From DATDVC01 sp964601125 (lineage in GTDB: Bacteria > Patescibacteriota > Minisyncoccia > Phycocordibacterales > WO2-35-19), in the NCBI GenBank assembly GCA_964601125.1, contig CAZRKB010000001.1, forward strand, positions 1 to 64,000: a stretch of 64,000 nucleotides of DNA, written 5' to 3'. Shown one piece after another: positions 15,333 to 23,749 of the stretch. Under the pieces are notes generated by a model. That model ran no database searches. It was not told where the DNA came from and saw only the letters and a program-made list of their open reading frames with translations. The stretch's first letter is position 1. Each line of letters starts with the position of its first letter. The translations under genes and the position numbers were made by a program.

Positions 15333-17012
15333 TTACATCTTTTCTGGTACTTTGATACCCAAAAGATGGAGACCATTTTTGAGAATGTGATAGACCGACT
15401 CAGTGAGTGCCACCTTGTAAGAAGAAGTTGGGTCTTCTTCACTTATTATTTTGTTATTGCCATAAAAACTATTGAAAGCTGAGGCGAGTTCGGTGAGATA
15501 GGTGACCAAATGATGAGGTGCGTACTCCCGCCCCGCTCGCTCGACAATTTCCGGAAAACGATAGAGCATTCTTTCGATTTCTGTTGTTCCCCAATTTTCC
15601 AAGGTTAGTCCTTGGAAGTTTTTTGTGTTATTAATTATCGCTTTTGAAAGCACCGATTTGGCTCGGACTGCTGTGTATTGTAAGTATGGCCCAGAGTCGC
15701 CTTCAAAAGAAATTGATTGGTCAAAATCAAAAATAATGTCCCCTCCGATCGCCTGCCTGAGTACCGAATACTTTATCGCCCCTATAGCTACCGCTTCAGC
15801 TATTTTTAATTTTTCTTCTTCGTTATAATCCCGGTCCTTCAATTTTTCTGAAACTAGAGTTTGCACATCATCAATCAATTGTTCCCCGGTTATAACATTG
15901 CCTTTACGCGAAGACATTTTGCCGGAAGGAAGTTTCAACATCCCATGAGAAAGGTGCTCGGTATTTTCTGCTACTTCCGGATTTATTTGTCCCAATGCTT
16001 TTAGCACAACTCTAAAATACCCATCCTGCTCGTTTGCAGTAATTATTATTGATTTGTCAGACTTATATTTATCAAACTTGCGCAAAGCGTGAGCGATATC
16101 TTTAGCTTCATACAAAGGTAAGCCTTCATTATTCAAAAAAACTCTTGTGTGTAGTTTTTGGTCATACTTTTCTCCCCTGAAAATAACTGCGCCGTCGCTT
16201 TCTTCAAAAACCCCTTTTTGTAAAAATTCTTTTACTATTTTTTGAGCATCATCCGAAACTTCGCTTTCAAAAAAGTAAAAATCAAATTTGGTATTAAGTT
16301 TTTTATACAGCTCTTCAAAATGCGCGAGCGACACCTCTCTGCCCCATTCATAAATTTTCAAAAGTTCCTGATCGCTCTTTTCATAAATTTTTTTGTTTAT
16401 TTCCTTTATTTCTTCTTGGGCTGCTGGATCGTCCTCATACGCATTTGAGCCACTCGCATACGCCTTACCTATATACTCAACCTTTTCTGCCAAATTTCCT
16501 TCCATTATTCCTCCCTCCTTTTTTATACCCCAAACAGCTTTGGCAATATGAAGTCCAACATCTCCTTGGTAAGTATTCCTTTTAACTTCTGCGCCACTCC
16601 ATTCAAAAATGTTTGAGATCGATTGACCGATCACATTGCCCATCAAGTGCCCGATGTGAAGCGGTTTCAATACATTTGTGTTTGTGTATTCTATTATTAT
16701 CTTCTTGTTATCAAGCAAATCTGTTTTCCCAAAATTTTCTTTTTTCTTATTTATTTCGATAATCGAATCAGCGAAAAAATGTTTCGAGAGGAAAATATTT
16801 ATGAATCTCTCATTCGCCAATTCTATCTTTTCGATTTCAGGCAATTTATTTTTCTCTAATTTTTCTATCACCCCCTCTCCCCCTCTTATGCTAAGCGGGG
16901 GTAAAATCAAAGCAAAATCTCCCTTTTCAATTTCTTTTGGATGCACCAAAACCACACTCTCCATCTCAAGTGTCTCCTTTACCCACTGTTCAATTTTTTC
17001 TTTTATTGGCAT
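15333..17012 (-). CDS. argS: Arginyl-tRNA synthetase with in-frame palindromic repeat
   Basis: The class I synthetase charges tRNA-Arg. It is 559 aa. The N-terminal Add1 domain is followed by the HIGH motif (PLHIGHLMGN, about residues 117-126) and the KMSKS equivalent KMSSRKGN (about 363-370); the C-terminal anticodon-binding domain ends LHLLGIKVPEKM. Between residues about 35 and 48 the sequence LILPPLSIRGGEGVIEK is encoded by a copy of the dispersed palindromic element, so the N-terminal domain carries an insertion. The start overlaps the upstream exonuclease reading frame by 10 nt. Confidence 0.97.
   Translation of the reverse strand: MPIKEKIEQWVKETLEMESVVLVHPKEIEKGDFALILPPLSIRGGEGVIEKLEKNKLPEIEKIELANERFINIFLSKHFFADSIIEINKKKENFGKTDLLDNKKIIIEYTNTNVLKPLHIGHLMGNVIGQSISNIFEWSGAEVKRNTYQGDVGLHIAKAVWGIKKEGGIMEGNLAEKVEYIGKAYASGSNAYEDDPAAQEEIKEINKKIYEKSDQELLKIYEWGREVSLAHFEELYKKLNTKFDFYFFESEVSDDAQKIVKEFLQKGVFEESDGAVIFRGEKYDQKLHTRVFLNNEGLPLYEAKDIAHALRKFDKYKSDKSIIITANEQDGYFRVVLKALGQINPEVAENTEHLSHGMLKLPSGKMSSRKGNVITGEQLIDDVQTLVSEKLKDRDYNEEEKLKIAEAVAIGAIKYSVLRQAIGGDIIFDFDQSISFEGDSGPYLQYTAVRAKSVLSKAIINNTKNFQGLTLENWGTTEIERMLYRFPEIVERAGREYAPHHLVTYLTELASAFNSFYGNNKIISEEDPTSSYKVALTESVYHILKNGLHLLGIKVPEKM
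16868..16903. repeat. Palindromic element (family 1) inside argS
   Basis: Arms CCCCCTCTCCCCC and GCGGGGG lie within the coding sequence of argS and are read as PPLSIRGGEG. This is the same peptide frame as the copy in folD (PPLTLRGGQ). Confidence 0.8.
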
Positions 17013-17534
17013 AGCTTTTTAAATAGCTTATACCCAGTCATCGCTCCGTTCAAGGCGTTGTGTGGTTCGGGCTCCGGCTCGATACCAAAAAGGTTGCAGG
17101 CTGATTTCAAACTCCAACTTTTTTCTTTTTTCAAACCCTTCTCCCAAGCAATTGAAAGTAGGTCGAGTCGATCATGGTTTTCTTTGGTGCTCATTGGGTT
17201 ATCGATCTCTGCTTTAAAAAACGCTTCATTTATAAAACCCCAATCAAAGCTTACATTGTAAGCGCAAAAAACGTTTTCTCCTGCTCTATCTTTGTATTCC
17301 TTCATCGCTTACTGCATCTGCCCAATCTTTTTCGCTGTAACCGTTGTAATCAAGAGCTGCTTGCACCGCATTTTCTATCCTTTCTGGTTTTACTTTTCTA
17401 TTATAACTATCAATGATTTCAAAAGTTTGTGGATCAAAAAGCACCAAACCAATCTCAAGTATTTCATGCACTCCAGGCACATCCCCACTTGTCTCCAAAT
17501 CCGTCATAGCAATTTTTTTCTTGCTTTTGTCCAT
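17003..17534 (-). pseudogene. DnaQ-like 3'-5' exonuclease split by a +1 frameshift
   Basis: Two overlapping frames together make one DEDD exonuclease. Frame 1 (17286-17534) carries the ExoI motif (TDLETSG) and VLFDPQT; frame 2 (17003-17305) carries ExoII (YNVSFDWGFINE) and ExoIII (PHNALNGAMTGYKLF). The full span is 532 nt, one more than a multiple of three. Removing one base near 17303 (AGCGATGAAGG region) would join WADAVS to MKEYKDRAG. It may be a recent mutation, an assembly error, a programmed frameshift, or two chains that reassemble through the 20-nt coupled overlap. The intact motifs argue for recent or artefactual damage. Confidence 0.75.
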
Positions 17535-17535
17535 T

Positions 17536-18126
17536 TTATTTAGCCCCCTTTTTGCTATTTATCCATTTGCCCGTAAGTAGCCGATGCCAATCATTTGGAT
17601 CTCTCTTTTGTATTTCATCCCACATTTTCTTTGCGGTTTTTGTATAAAGTTTCTTAGATCTAACCACCGGTCTATGATCCTTTTGCATACTGATAGCTGC
17701 AGAGTCACCAATCTTGGCCAGCTCTTTTAGTTCTAAATCAACATCCAAATTGTCAGCGTCTTTAACAATTTTTGCCTCAAGAGATTCGCGTTTATTGTAT
17801 TCTTCAAGCAATATTTTTGCCTCTTTTTCTAAAACAGTATTTTCAAAAATATGTTTTTCAGCCAATTCTTCATGTCTTGTCACATAATCTCTGTGCATAA
17901 AAGCAATATCCCCCGTTCTAGCTTCAGCTACATCATGCAACAAACACATTTTAATAACCTTAGAGACATCCGCTTTTTCGGCAATTGCAATAACCCAAGC
18001 AACCATAGTCATTCGAAAAATATGTTCAGAAATATTTGCCGCTTTACCCGTGAGTAGCTGCTGCCACGCTCTATCAACCTTTCGTAGACTACCAACCTCA
18101 TACAAAAAATCTATGTCTCTTTTCAT
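17536..18126 (-). CDS. HD-domain phosphohydrolase, YfbR/HDDC2-like
   Basis: The 196-aa protein has an HD superfamily metal site: H of NISEHIFRM, the HD of CLLHDVAEARTGDI and the later Asp of VKDADNLDVDLE. This pattern fits the family of 5'-deoxynucleotidases that act on dNMPs. Its start overlaps the glyA stop by 4 nt (ATGA), so it is translationally coupled to glyA. The neighbours (thyA, dCMP deaminase-like, folA) support a role in deoxynucleotide balance. Substrate is inferred, not shown. Confidence 0.88.
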   Translation of the reverse strand: MKRDIDFLYEVGSLRKVDRAWQQLLTGKAANISEHIFRMTMVAWVIAIAEKADVSKVIKMCLLHDVAEARTGDIAFMHRDYVTRHEELAEKHIFENTVLEKEAKILLEEYNKRESLEAKIVKDADNLDVDLELKELAKIGDSAAISMQKDHRPVVRSKKLYTKTAKKMWDEIQKRDPNDWHRLLTGKWINSKKGAK

Positions 18127-19343
18127 TTTCGTAAAATTTTATCAATTTTTCTAGCAATGTTTACAAAATCTTTTTCTTTTTTGCCCCGAGTGGTTTCTGC
18201 TGCGCTCCCGAGCCTTATGCCAGAAGGATCCATCGGACTCCTGGTTTCGTTTGGAATTGTGTTTTTGTTTACGATGATTCCATTTTTCTCTAATCTATCA
18301 CTCGCGTCCTTACCCGAAATTCCTTTTCCTTCCATCCAAGTATCAACTAAAATTAAGTGGCTGTCTGTCCCACCAGAAACTACGCGCCAACCAAGTTTTT
18401 TTAACTCATCCGACAGAGCCTTGGCGTTCTTTATAACCTGCTTCGCATATTTTTGGAATGCAGGAGTTTTAGCTTCTTTGAGAGCCACTGCCACAGCGGC
18501 TATCTGGTTTAAGTGTGGCCCACCCTGTAACCCCGGGAAAACAGCTTTGTCTATAAGTTCTGAAATACTTTTATCTTCCCCTTTTGCATTTTTAATAGTT
18601 ACATCATTACGTGAAAATATAATGGCGGAGCGAGGACCGCGAAGAGTTTTATGCACTGTAGTAGTTACCACATGAGCACAAGGAAAAGGAGATGGATAAG
18701 CCTTGCCCGCAACAAGCCCCGCAAAATGAGACATGTCTACCATGAGTATCGCCCCGCAACTGTCGGCTATCTCTCTAAATTTTTTGAAATCAACAATACG
18801 AGGGTAGGCAGTGAATCCGGCCACGATTATGTTTGGCTTTTCCCTTAAAGCGATTTCCTTTATTTTCTCATAATCAATCTGTTCTGTATCTTTGTTCACC
18901 CCATAAGGCACCTGCTGCCAAAATTTACCGGTAGCTGAAACTTTGTGCCCATGAGTGAGGTGCCCACCATGGTCAAGAGACATGCCCATAATCTTGCCTT
19001 GTCCTGAGCTTGTCGAAGGGCCACCCTTTGGTACAAGGCCCAGATAAACAGCCAAGTTGGCAGGACTACCTGAGAGAGGTTGTACATTAACACTCCACTT
19101 TGAAGTGAGGTTGAAAAGTTTAATAGCTCTTTCTTTACAAAGATTTTCAATTTTGTCTACAAAGGTTTGCCCTCCATAATATCTTTTGCCAGGATACCCT
19201 TCAGCATATTTATTTGTAAGTTCGCTCCCAAGCGCCTCGAGCACATCTTTAGAAACATAGTTTTCAGAAGCAATCAGGTTTATAACGCTTTTCTGTCTCT
19301 TCTTCTCTGCATCTATTAGCTTTTTTATTTGTTGGTCTTTCAT
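18123..19343 (-). CDS. glyA: Serine hydroxymethyltransferase with in-frame repeat insertion
   Basis: The PLP enzyme converts serine and tetrahydrofolate to glycine and 5,10-methylene-THF, the one-carbon donor for thyA. It is 406 aa. Seen motifs: LIASENYVS, GYPGKRYYGG, HGGHLTHG, and the PLP lysine in VTTTVHKTLRGPR. At about residues 107-115 the segment GGPSTSSGQGK replaces the short loop normally found before IMGM; it is encoded by a TTGTCCTGAGCTTGTCGAAG repeat. It is divergent from thyA, with 100 nt between the starts. Confidence 0.97.
   Translation of the reverse strand: MKDQQIKKLIDAEKKRQKSVINLIASENYVSKDVLEALGSELTNKYAEGYPGKRYYGGQTFVDKIENLCKERAIKLFNLTSKWSVNVQPLSGSPANLAVYLGLVPKGGPSTSSGQGKIMGMSLDHGGHLTHGHKVSATGKFWQQVPYGVNKDTEQIDYEKIKEIALREKPNIIVAGFTAYPRIVDFKKFREIADSCGAILMVDMSHFAGLVAGKAYPSPFPCAHVVTTTVHKTLRGPRSAIIFSRNDVTIKNAKGEDKSISELIDKAVFPGLQGGPHLNQIAAVAVALKEAKTPAFQKYAKQVIKNAKALSDELKKLGWRVVSGGTDSHLILVDTWMEGKGISGKDASDRLEKNGIIVNKNTIPNETRSPMDPSGIRLGSAAETTRGKKEKDFVNIARKIDKILRK
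18999..19020. repeat. Short repeat (GAGCTTGTCGAAG type) inside glyA
   Basis: This 22-base motif, GACAAGCTCAGG in its core on the minus strand, is a form often seen dispersed in environmental bacterial genomes. Here it is read in frame as PSTSSGQGK within serine hydroxymethyltransferase. Only one copy is seen in this window. Confidence 0.65.
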
Positions 19344-19443
19344 GGGAAATACAAAATTTGATTTATTTAATAAAAGTATTCTTCTGTCAATTACCTTAGA
19401 CCATAGTGTTGAAAATGGTTGGTTACTCAGATATCATACACTC

Positions 19444-20355
19444 ATGAATAAATTCGACAAGCGTACTCCAGACAACCAATATCAAACCCTATTGCGCAAC
19501 ATACTAGAAAATGGAATACGCACACCCAGTCAACAAGGAGTGGACGCTTTGACTCTGATCGCTCCTCAGCCAATGAGATTCAAGATTGAAAACGGTTTTC
19601 CAATGATTACAGAGCGTAACATGAATCCAAAAATATCTGATCACTTGCCGGTTACAGTTTGGCAACAGGCCATAGGAGAAATATGTGCGTTTATAAACGG
19701 TGCACGTACAGTAGAAAAGTTAGAAGAGTTTGGATGTTTTTGGTGGAAGTCTTGGGCAACACCAGAAAAATGCGCCAAACGTGGGCTTGAAACTGGAGAC
19801 TTGGGGCCAGGTTCTTATGGAGCTGCTTTTCATGACTTCCCCACATCAGAAGGAAAACCTTTCAATCAATTTAAACATATAGTTGAGCAGATAATCGAAG
19901 AGCCTCAACTCCGTACACACTTTGTAAGCCCTTGGGTACCTCAATACATAGGCAGAGGTAAAGGAAAACAACAAAAAGTAGTAGTTGCACCCTGTCATGG
20001 ATGGTTAAATATAAGAATTATAGAAGGAAAGATGACTTTACATATGATGCAAAGATCAGGAGATGTACCCGTAGGAGTACCTTCAAACATGGTTCAGTAT
20101 GCCGCTTTGGGCATGATGCTTGCCCATGTCACAAACACTGTTTTTGACGAATTTGTTCATACAATATCAGACGCGCATATTTACGTAGACCAAATACCAG
20201 CAGTAGAAACTATGCTTTCTCGGGAACCTCGACGCTTCCCTACTATAACAATAAATAAAAATAAAAAAGACTTGTTTGATTTTAGAAAAGAAGATTTTGA
20301 ACTTTCTGATTATGACCCACACCCAGGAATTAAAGGTATACCTGTTGCAATATAA
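19444..20355 (+). CDS. thyA: Thymidylate synthase (ThyA family, divergent)
   Basis: The enzyme methylates dUMP to dTMP using methylene-THF and yields dihydrofolate. From ATG 19444 (MNKFDKRTPDNQ) it has 303 aa; an in-frame ATG at 19342 would run into glyA. The catalytic Cys lies in VAPCHGWLNI; the nucleotide-binding block is MQRSGDVPVGVPSNMVQYAAL, whose Asn is that which separates dUMP enzymes from dCMP hydroxymethylases; HIYVDQ is the usual HIY motif. Several positions (GWLN, SGDV) deviate from E. coli ThyA, so it belongs to a divergent subgroup. folA and glyA nearby complete the cycle. Confidence 0.92.
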   Translation: MNKFDKRTPDNQYQTLLRNILENGIRTPSQQGVDALTLIAPQPMRFKIENGFPMITERNMNPKISDHLPVTVWQQAIGEICAFINGARTVEKLEEFGCFWWKSWATPEKCAKRGLETGDLGPGSYGAAFHDFPTSEGKPFNQFKHIVEQIIEEPQLRTHFVSPWVPQYIGRGKGKQQKVVVAPCHGWLNIRIIEGKMTLHMMQRSGDVPVGVPSNMVQYAALGMMLAHVTNTVFDEFVHTISDAHIYVDQIPAVETMLSREPRRFPTITINKNKKDLFDFRKEDFELSDYDPHPGIKGIPVAI

Positions 20356-20356
20356 A

Positions 20357-20393
20357 CCTCACCCCTAACCCCTCTCCTAGATTCAGGAGAGGG
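20357..20393. repeat. Palindromic element (family 1) after thyA
   Basis: CTCACCCCTAACCCCTCTCC followed by a short loop and AGGAGAGGG begins 2 nt after the thyA stop codon. Confidence 0.85.
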
Positions 20394-20406
20394 AAAGAAA
20401 AAAGAC

Positions 20407-20892
20407 ATGGAAGACAAAGATAATAAATATATAAATATGCGGGCCATCCGCAGAGAAGACCAGCGCCAGGTAATGGAAGAAATAAAAAAACAAGGTCACT
20501 GCCCTTTTTGTCCTGAAAATTTAGATAAATACCATAAAAATCCAATTTTAAAAGAAGGAAAGTTTTGGATACTTACAGAAAACCAGTGGCCTTATGAAAA
20601 AATAAAACACCAACTTCTCGCAATATACAAAACTCACATTGAGCATATAAAAGATATTGAACCCGAAGCAGGAGAAGAACTTTTTCTAATGTTTAAAGAA
20701 GAAGCAAATAAAAGAAATATTCCCGGTGGCGGCGTGGCTATAAGATTTGGTAAAAGTGAACACGGTAATTACGGGAGCAGTGTACTTCATATCCACGCAC
20801 ACCTTGTTGAGCCTGACCTAGAAAAACTCGAAGAAACAGAGGCTTGGAAATTCAAATTTGGCGAACCAAAAAATTATAAAAAGAAATCTTGA
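20407..20892 (+). CDS. HIT-family protein
   Basis: The 161-aa product has the histidine-triad motif HIHAHLVEPD near the C-terminus and an N-terminal CPFC pair (GHCPFCPENL) that probably binds zinc. HIT proteins hydrolyse or transfer nucleotidyl groups. Central block WPYEKIKHQLLAIYKTHIEHI fits the HIT core (the usual P-H-LVIPK-H region). It follows thyA by 51 nt, with a repeat in between. Substrate unknown. Confidence 0.85.
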   Translation: MEDKDNKYINMRAIRREDQRQVMEEIKKQGHCPFCPENLDKYHKNPILKEGKFWILTENQWPYEKIKHQLLAIYKTHIEHIKDIEPEAGEELFLMFKEEANKRNIPGGGVAIRFGKSEHGNYGSSVLHIHAHLVEPDLEKLEETEAWKFKFGEPKNYKKKS

Positions 20893-20941
20893 TTTTTTAG
20901 AATATTAGTGTTAGCGTTTGAGTCGGATCGAAAGGAGATCT

Positions 20942-21580
20942 ATGACTAACACTTTCAAGGTACTCTTAACCGAGCACCCTTTGGTAATTCCGGGGGTTAC
21001 CAGCTCAAACAAGCTCGCACGAATCTCTCGCGCTCGCACCTACAGCCAATACAAGAGGATGGTAGCGGATGAGATCACTGGTCGTTGCCCGTTCTGCCAA
21101 ATCGACAAGGAGCACAATCGAATTATTGCAGAGACCAACCATTGGTATGCATGGCCATGTAATCCACCGGAAAAGCACACTCGATTTCACTTCCTATTTG
21201 TGCCCAAAAGGCACGTAACATCAACTTGGGGTCTGTTACCAGGAGAGATTGTGGATCTCTTCGCGATCAGATTCAGCGTGAGTACCGAATACAAGTACAA
21301 GAGTTGTGGCATGTTGGTTCGCGATGGAGACGCAACAATGTCCGCCGGCACCATTGAACATCTACATGTACACGACATGGTCCCCGACGGCACAGGGCGC
21401 GTTGAGTCACCGTTTTACAAAGGACGAGAAGCGGAGAAGGAGGGCCTGCAACGAGCCATCCTGTTTGAAAAGTTACGAAGGTTGTCCCTCCGACTCCAGA
21501 CCGACGAACTCCCTATCCTTTTGGCAAATGCCAACTTCAACAAGGAGGAGCTCATTCTATTGACAGACCGACTCAAATAG
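20942..21580 (+). CDS. HIT-like protein with strong Shine-Dalgarno and different base composition
   Basis: From ATG 20942 (MTNTFKVLLTEHP) it has 212 aa; AAAGGAG at 20931-20937 fixes this start over the in-frame ATG at 20918. It carries CPFC (GRCPFCQID), a FHFLFVPKRHVTS block and the triad TIEHLHVHDMVPD. The codon usage appears richer in G and C than in neighbouring genes, and the gene ends in its own terminator. It resembles the adjacent HIT gene only in outline, so it is more likely an acquired gene than a local duplicate. Confidence 0.82.
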   Translation: MTNTFKVLLTEHPLVIPGVTSSNKLARISRARTYSQYKRMVADEITGRCPFCQIDKEHNRIIAETNHWYAWPCNPPEKHTRFHFLFVPKRHVTSTWGLLPGEIVDLFAIRFSVSTEYKYKSCGMLVRDGDATMSAGTIEHLHVHDMVPDGTGRVESPFYKGREAEKEGLQRAILFEKLRRLSLRLQTDELPILLANANFNKEELILLTDRLK

Positions 21581-21587
21581 AACTGAT

Positions 21588-21617
21588 AACCCACCTCAAA
21601 GCAGTACGAGGTGGGTT
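21588..21617. terminator. Intrinsic terminator between convergent genes
   Basis: AACCCACCTC (21588-21597) pairs with GAGGTGGGTT (21608-21617) around a 10-nt loop, followed by AAACTTTTT. The AA/TT edges would let it work in both directions between the HIT-like gene and the minus-strand deaminase gene. Confidence 0.8.
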
Positions 21618-21624
21618 AAACTTT

Positions 21625-22455
21625 TTAACCTTCAACATAGATTATCTCTACTCCCTTACTTCGCAAAATAGTCTCTTGATCTAGCATTTGATAACCTCCA
21701 GCATAATATATTTTTTTAATACCAGAAAAAGCGATTTGCTTTGCACAGAGTGAACAAGGAAAAATAGTCACATACATTGATGCACCTTCAAGAGAAATGC
21801 CTTGTCGCGCCGCTTCAGCGATTAGTTTTGCCTCGGAATGTATTGCGGTTGCAATATCAGTCCCTATTCCTTTATGAAGAGTATTCCTAGGATCCCCATC
21901 AGCATAAGGTGAATGAGGCGATGGTAAATGTTCGTTGTGAGCTAAGAGTAAAATTTTATTGTCTTTTATTACAGCAGATGCTACCCGCCTCCACCAATCA
22001 CTACTTTTCTCCGCTTCTATTTGGAGTTTTTGTATAATTTCCACATCAAATTTTTCCTTAGAAATTACCTGGTCAGCTTCTACTGGCTTCTCTTCCATTG
22101 CTTTATGTTTGTCCCAACGCAAAAAAACATTATCGAAAATTACCTTTTTATTTGTAAGTTCCTCTTCTGCAAGACTTTTACAAACGTCTTCGTTTGGCAT
22201 CACAATTTCTTCCGATTTCAAATTTTCTATATCCTCTTCTTCAAGAATTCTCACATTCTCAAATAAGTCCCAACTTTCTATTGATTTTTTAACAAGCTCT
22301 GGAGAAAGTTGCCTTATTTCTTTAGCTAAGTAGTCGTATTTTTTTATAAGAGTATTGCCAAATATAAAGAGGGTACCTGCATCTTTATGTTTTTCAAAAA
22401 ATTTTCTGTACCCTTCGTGTAATACTGGTACGTAAGCAATAATTATTTTTTTCAT
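21625..22455 (-). CDS. Cytidine/dCMP-deaminase-like domain fused to an unknown N-terminal domain
   Basis: The 276-aa product has a C-terminal zinc deaminase domain (about residues 150-276): HSEAKLIAEAARQG supplies the His and catalytic Glu, and PCSLCAKQI the two Cys. Its end, GIKKIYYAGGYQ, fits dCMP deaminases. The N-terminal about 130 residues (IIIAYVPVLHEGYRKFFEKH, then AGTLFIFGNTLI) look Rossmann-like. The HEGY in this context recalls the HxGH motif of nucleotidyltransferases, such as the neighbouring gene, but degenerate. Supply of dUMP for thyA is the likely role; the fusion is unusual. Confidence 0.82.
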   Translation of the reverse strand: MKKIIIAYVPVLHEGYRKFFEKHKDAGTLFIFGNTLIKKYDYLAKEIRQLSPELVKKSIESWDLFENVRILEEEDIENLKSEEIVMPNEDVCKSLAEEELTNKKVIFDNVFLRWDKHKAMEEKPVEADQVISKEKFDVEIIQKLQIEAEKSSDWWRRVASAVIKDNKILLLAHNEHLPSPHSPYADGDPRNTLHKGIGTDIATAIHSEAKLIAEAARQGISLEGASMYVTIFPCSLCAKQIAFSGIKKIYYAGGYQMLDQETILRSKGVEIIYVEG

Positions 22456-22499
22456 TTTTTAGCAAAATCACTTCGGCTTAATACCCATTAGAACCTAAT

Positions 22500-23099
22500 T
22501 TAACTCTTCATTTCATCTAATACATCCTGGATGGTTTTTAAAATTTTTGGAGTTAACGCTTGTCCAAGTTTTTTAGCGGCCCCAATCTGGAGTCTTCTCA
22601 GTTTCGCGCTGGTCGAAGTGGTAGCCATCGGCTCAAGTACAACAACTTTATCGCAATACTTCTTTAATTCTTTTAATTGTTTTTTGTCGTATGTTTCTTT
22701 TGTTGCAATTAAGGTGTCTGGGCAAATAGATTTTATTAAATTCCATTTTGGATCTTTAAGTTCTTTCAGAAACACCAAATCTACATATCTAAGGTGGGTC
22801 AACATTTCAACCCTTTCGTCCTGAGGGACTACAGGACGCTCTGGCCCTTTTCTATGTTTTATTTTTTCATCACTATCTATTCCAACAATTAAAAGATCCC
22901 CATGTTTTTTTGCCTCTCTTAAATACCTACCATGACCAACATGTATCATATCAAACGATCCCTGAGTTAGAACTATTTTCATACCCAAATACTTACAATG
23001 TTCGACAAGACTTTTTATTTTTTTGTAGTCAGTTAAAGCCTTTCCCCCAAACCCGAGGTGAGCATAAGCGCCCTTATCTACAGTAATACCGTTTTCCAT
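22500..23099 (-). CDS. Cytidylyltransferase-like nucleotidyltransferase
   Basis: The 199-aa protein has the HxGH core QGSFDMIHVGHGRYL (about residues 46-60), a following DLLIVGIDSDEKI strand, KGPERPVV and the TSTSAKLRR signature that corresponds to the ISSTxLR motif of RfaE/HldE C-terminal domains, GlyC-type and related adenylyl/cytidylyl transferases. The substrate is open: sugar phosphate, glycerol phosphate or a cofactor precursor. It lies 44 nt upstream of the deaminase fusion, on the same strand, and is divergent from folA. Confidence 0.82.
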   Translation of the reverse strand: MENGITVDKGAYAHLGFGGKALTDYKKIKSLVEHCKYLGMKIVLTQGSFDMIHVGHGRYLREAKKHGDLLIVGIDSDEKIKHRKGPERPVVPQDERVEMLTHLRYVDLVFLKELKDPKWNLIKSICPDTLIATKETYDKKQLKELKKYCDKVVVLEPMATTSTSAKLRRLQIGAAKKLGQALTPKILKTIQDVLDEMKS

Positions 23100-23154
23100 G
23101 TAGGTATGTTATGTGTATTTTCCTTCTTTGGCAAGTTTGTATAAAATGGTAATT

Positions 23155-23643
23155 ATGGCAAAACCAAAAATAAGTGTGATAGCCGCTATAAGCAAAGAAA
23201 AAAGAGCCTTGGGTCTCAATGGCAAACTACTGTGGAAAATTGAGGGAGATTTGCCCCGTTTTAAGGCTCTGACGACGGACCACCCAATCATAATGGGACG
23301 AAAAACTTATGAATCAATTGGGAGACCCTTGCCAAACCGCACCAACATAATAATAACCCGCAATCTTGAATTTAGATCAGAAGGAATCATCTTGGTACCC
23401 TCAATAGAAGAAGCGATTCGCGTAGCAAAAGAAAAGAATGACAGAGAAATTTTCTTAATTGGCGGAGGTGAGATATATAAACAGGCTTTACCTTTTACTG
23501 ATCGCCTATATTTAACAGTGGTAGACGATGAGCCAGAAGCTGATACCTTTTTCCCTGATTATTCCGAATTTAAAAAAATAATAGAAAAAGAGGATCACTT
23601 AGAAAGTAACCCCCCTTTCTCTTTTGTAACTTTAGAAAAATAA
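23155..23643 (+). CDS. folA: Dihydrofolate reductase
   Basis: DHFR recycles the dihydrofolate produced by ThyA. From ATG 23155 (MAKPKISVIAAIS) it has 162 aa. Family motifs are GLNGKLLWKIEGDLPRFKAL, IIMGRKTYESIGRPLPNR, FLIGGGEIYKQALPFTDRLYLT and the C-terminal DTFFPD. An ATG at 23146 is also in frame. A TATAAA/TAAAAT stretch ends just upstream, so the transcript may be nearly leaderless. glyA, thyA and folA within 5 kb form a complete thymidylate cycle. Confidence 0.96.
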   Translation: MAKPKISVIAAISKEKRALGLNGKLLWKIEGDLPRFKALTTDHPIIMGRKTYESIGRPLPNRTNIIITRNLEFRSEGIILVPSIEEAIRVAKEKNDREIFLIGGGEIYKQALPFTDRLYLTVVDDEPEADTFFPDYSEFKKIIEKEDHLESNPPFSFVTLEK

Positions 23644-23676
23644 TTAACCTTTCACTTCCACCCACGCATAATTTCT

Positions 23677-23749
23677 TGCTAGAAACTTGCGCGGGCCCGC
23701 CTCGCACCGTCGTGCTCCGGCCGGCGGAAGTGCGGTTCAACGCACTTCC
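23677..23749. repeat. GC-rich repeat region across the rplK stop codon
   Basis: The folA-rplK gap is unusually G+C-rich (GCGCGGGCCCGCC and CCGGCCGGCGG). A hairpin GGAAGTGCG-gttcaa-CGCACTTCC (23726-23749) spans the rplK stop at 23737-23739, so the last L11 codons lie in the repeat. It could serve as a terminator without a clear U-tract. Confidence 0.6.

Noticed and set aside
19342..19443. N-terminal extension of thyA to 19342
   Set aside because: The extra 34 residues do not look like ThyA, and the frame would overlap the glyA start; ATG 19444 gives the family N-terminus.
23113..23154. Longer DHFR start at 23113
   Set aside because: It adds residues not found in the family and includes the likely promoter.
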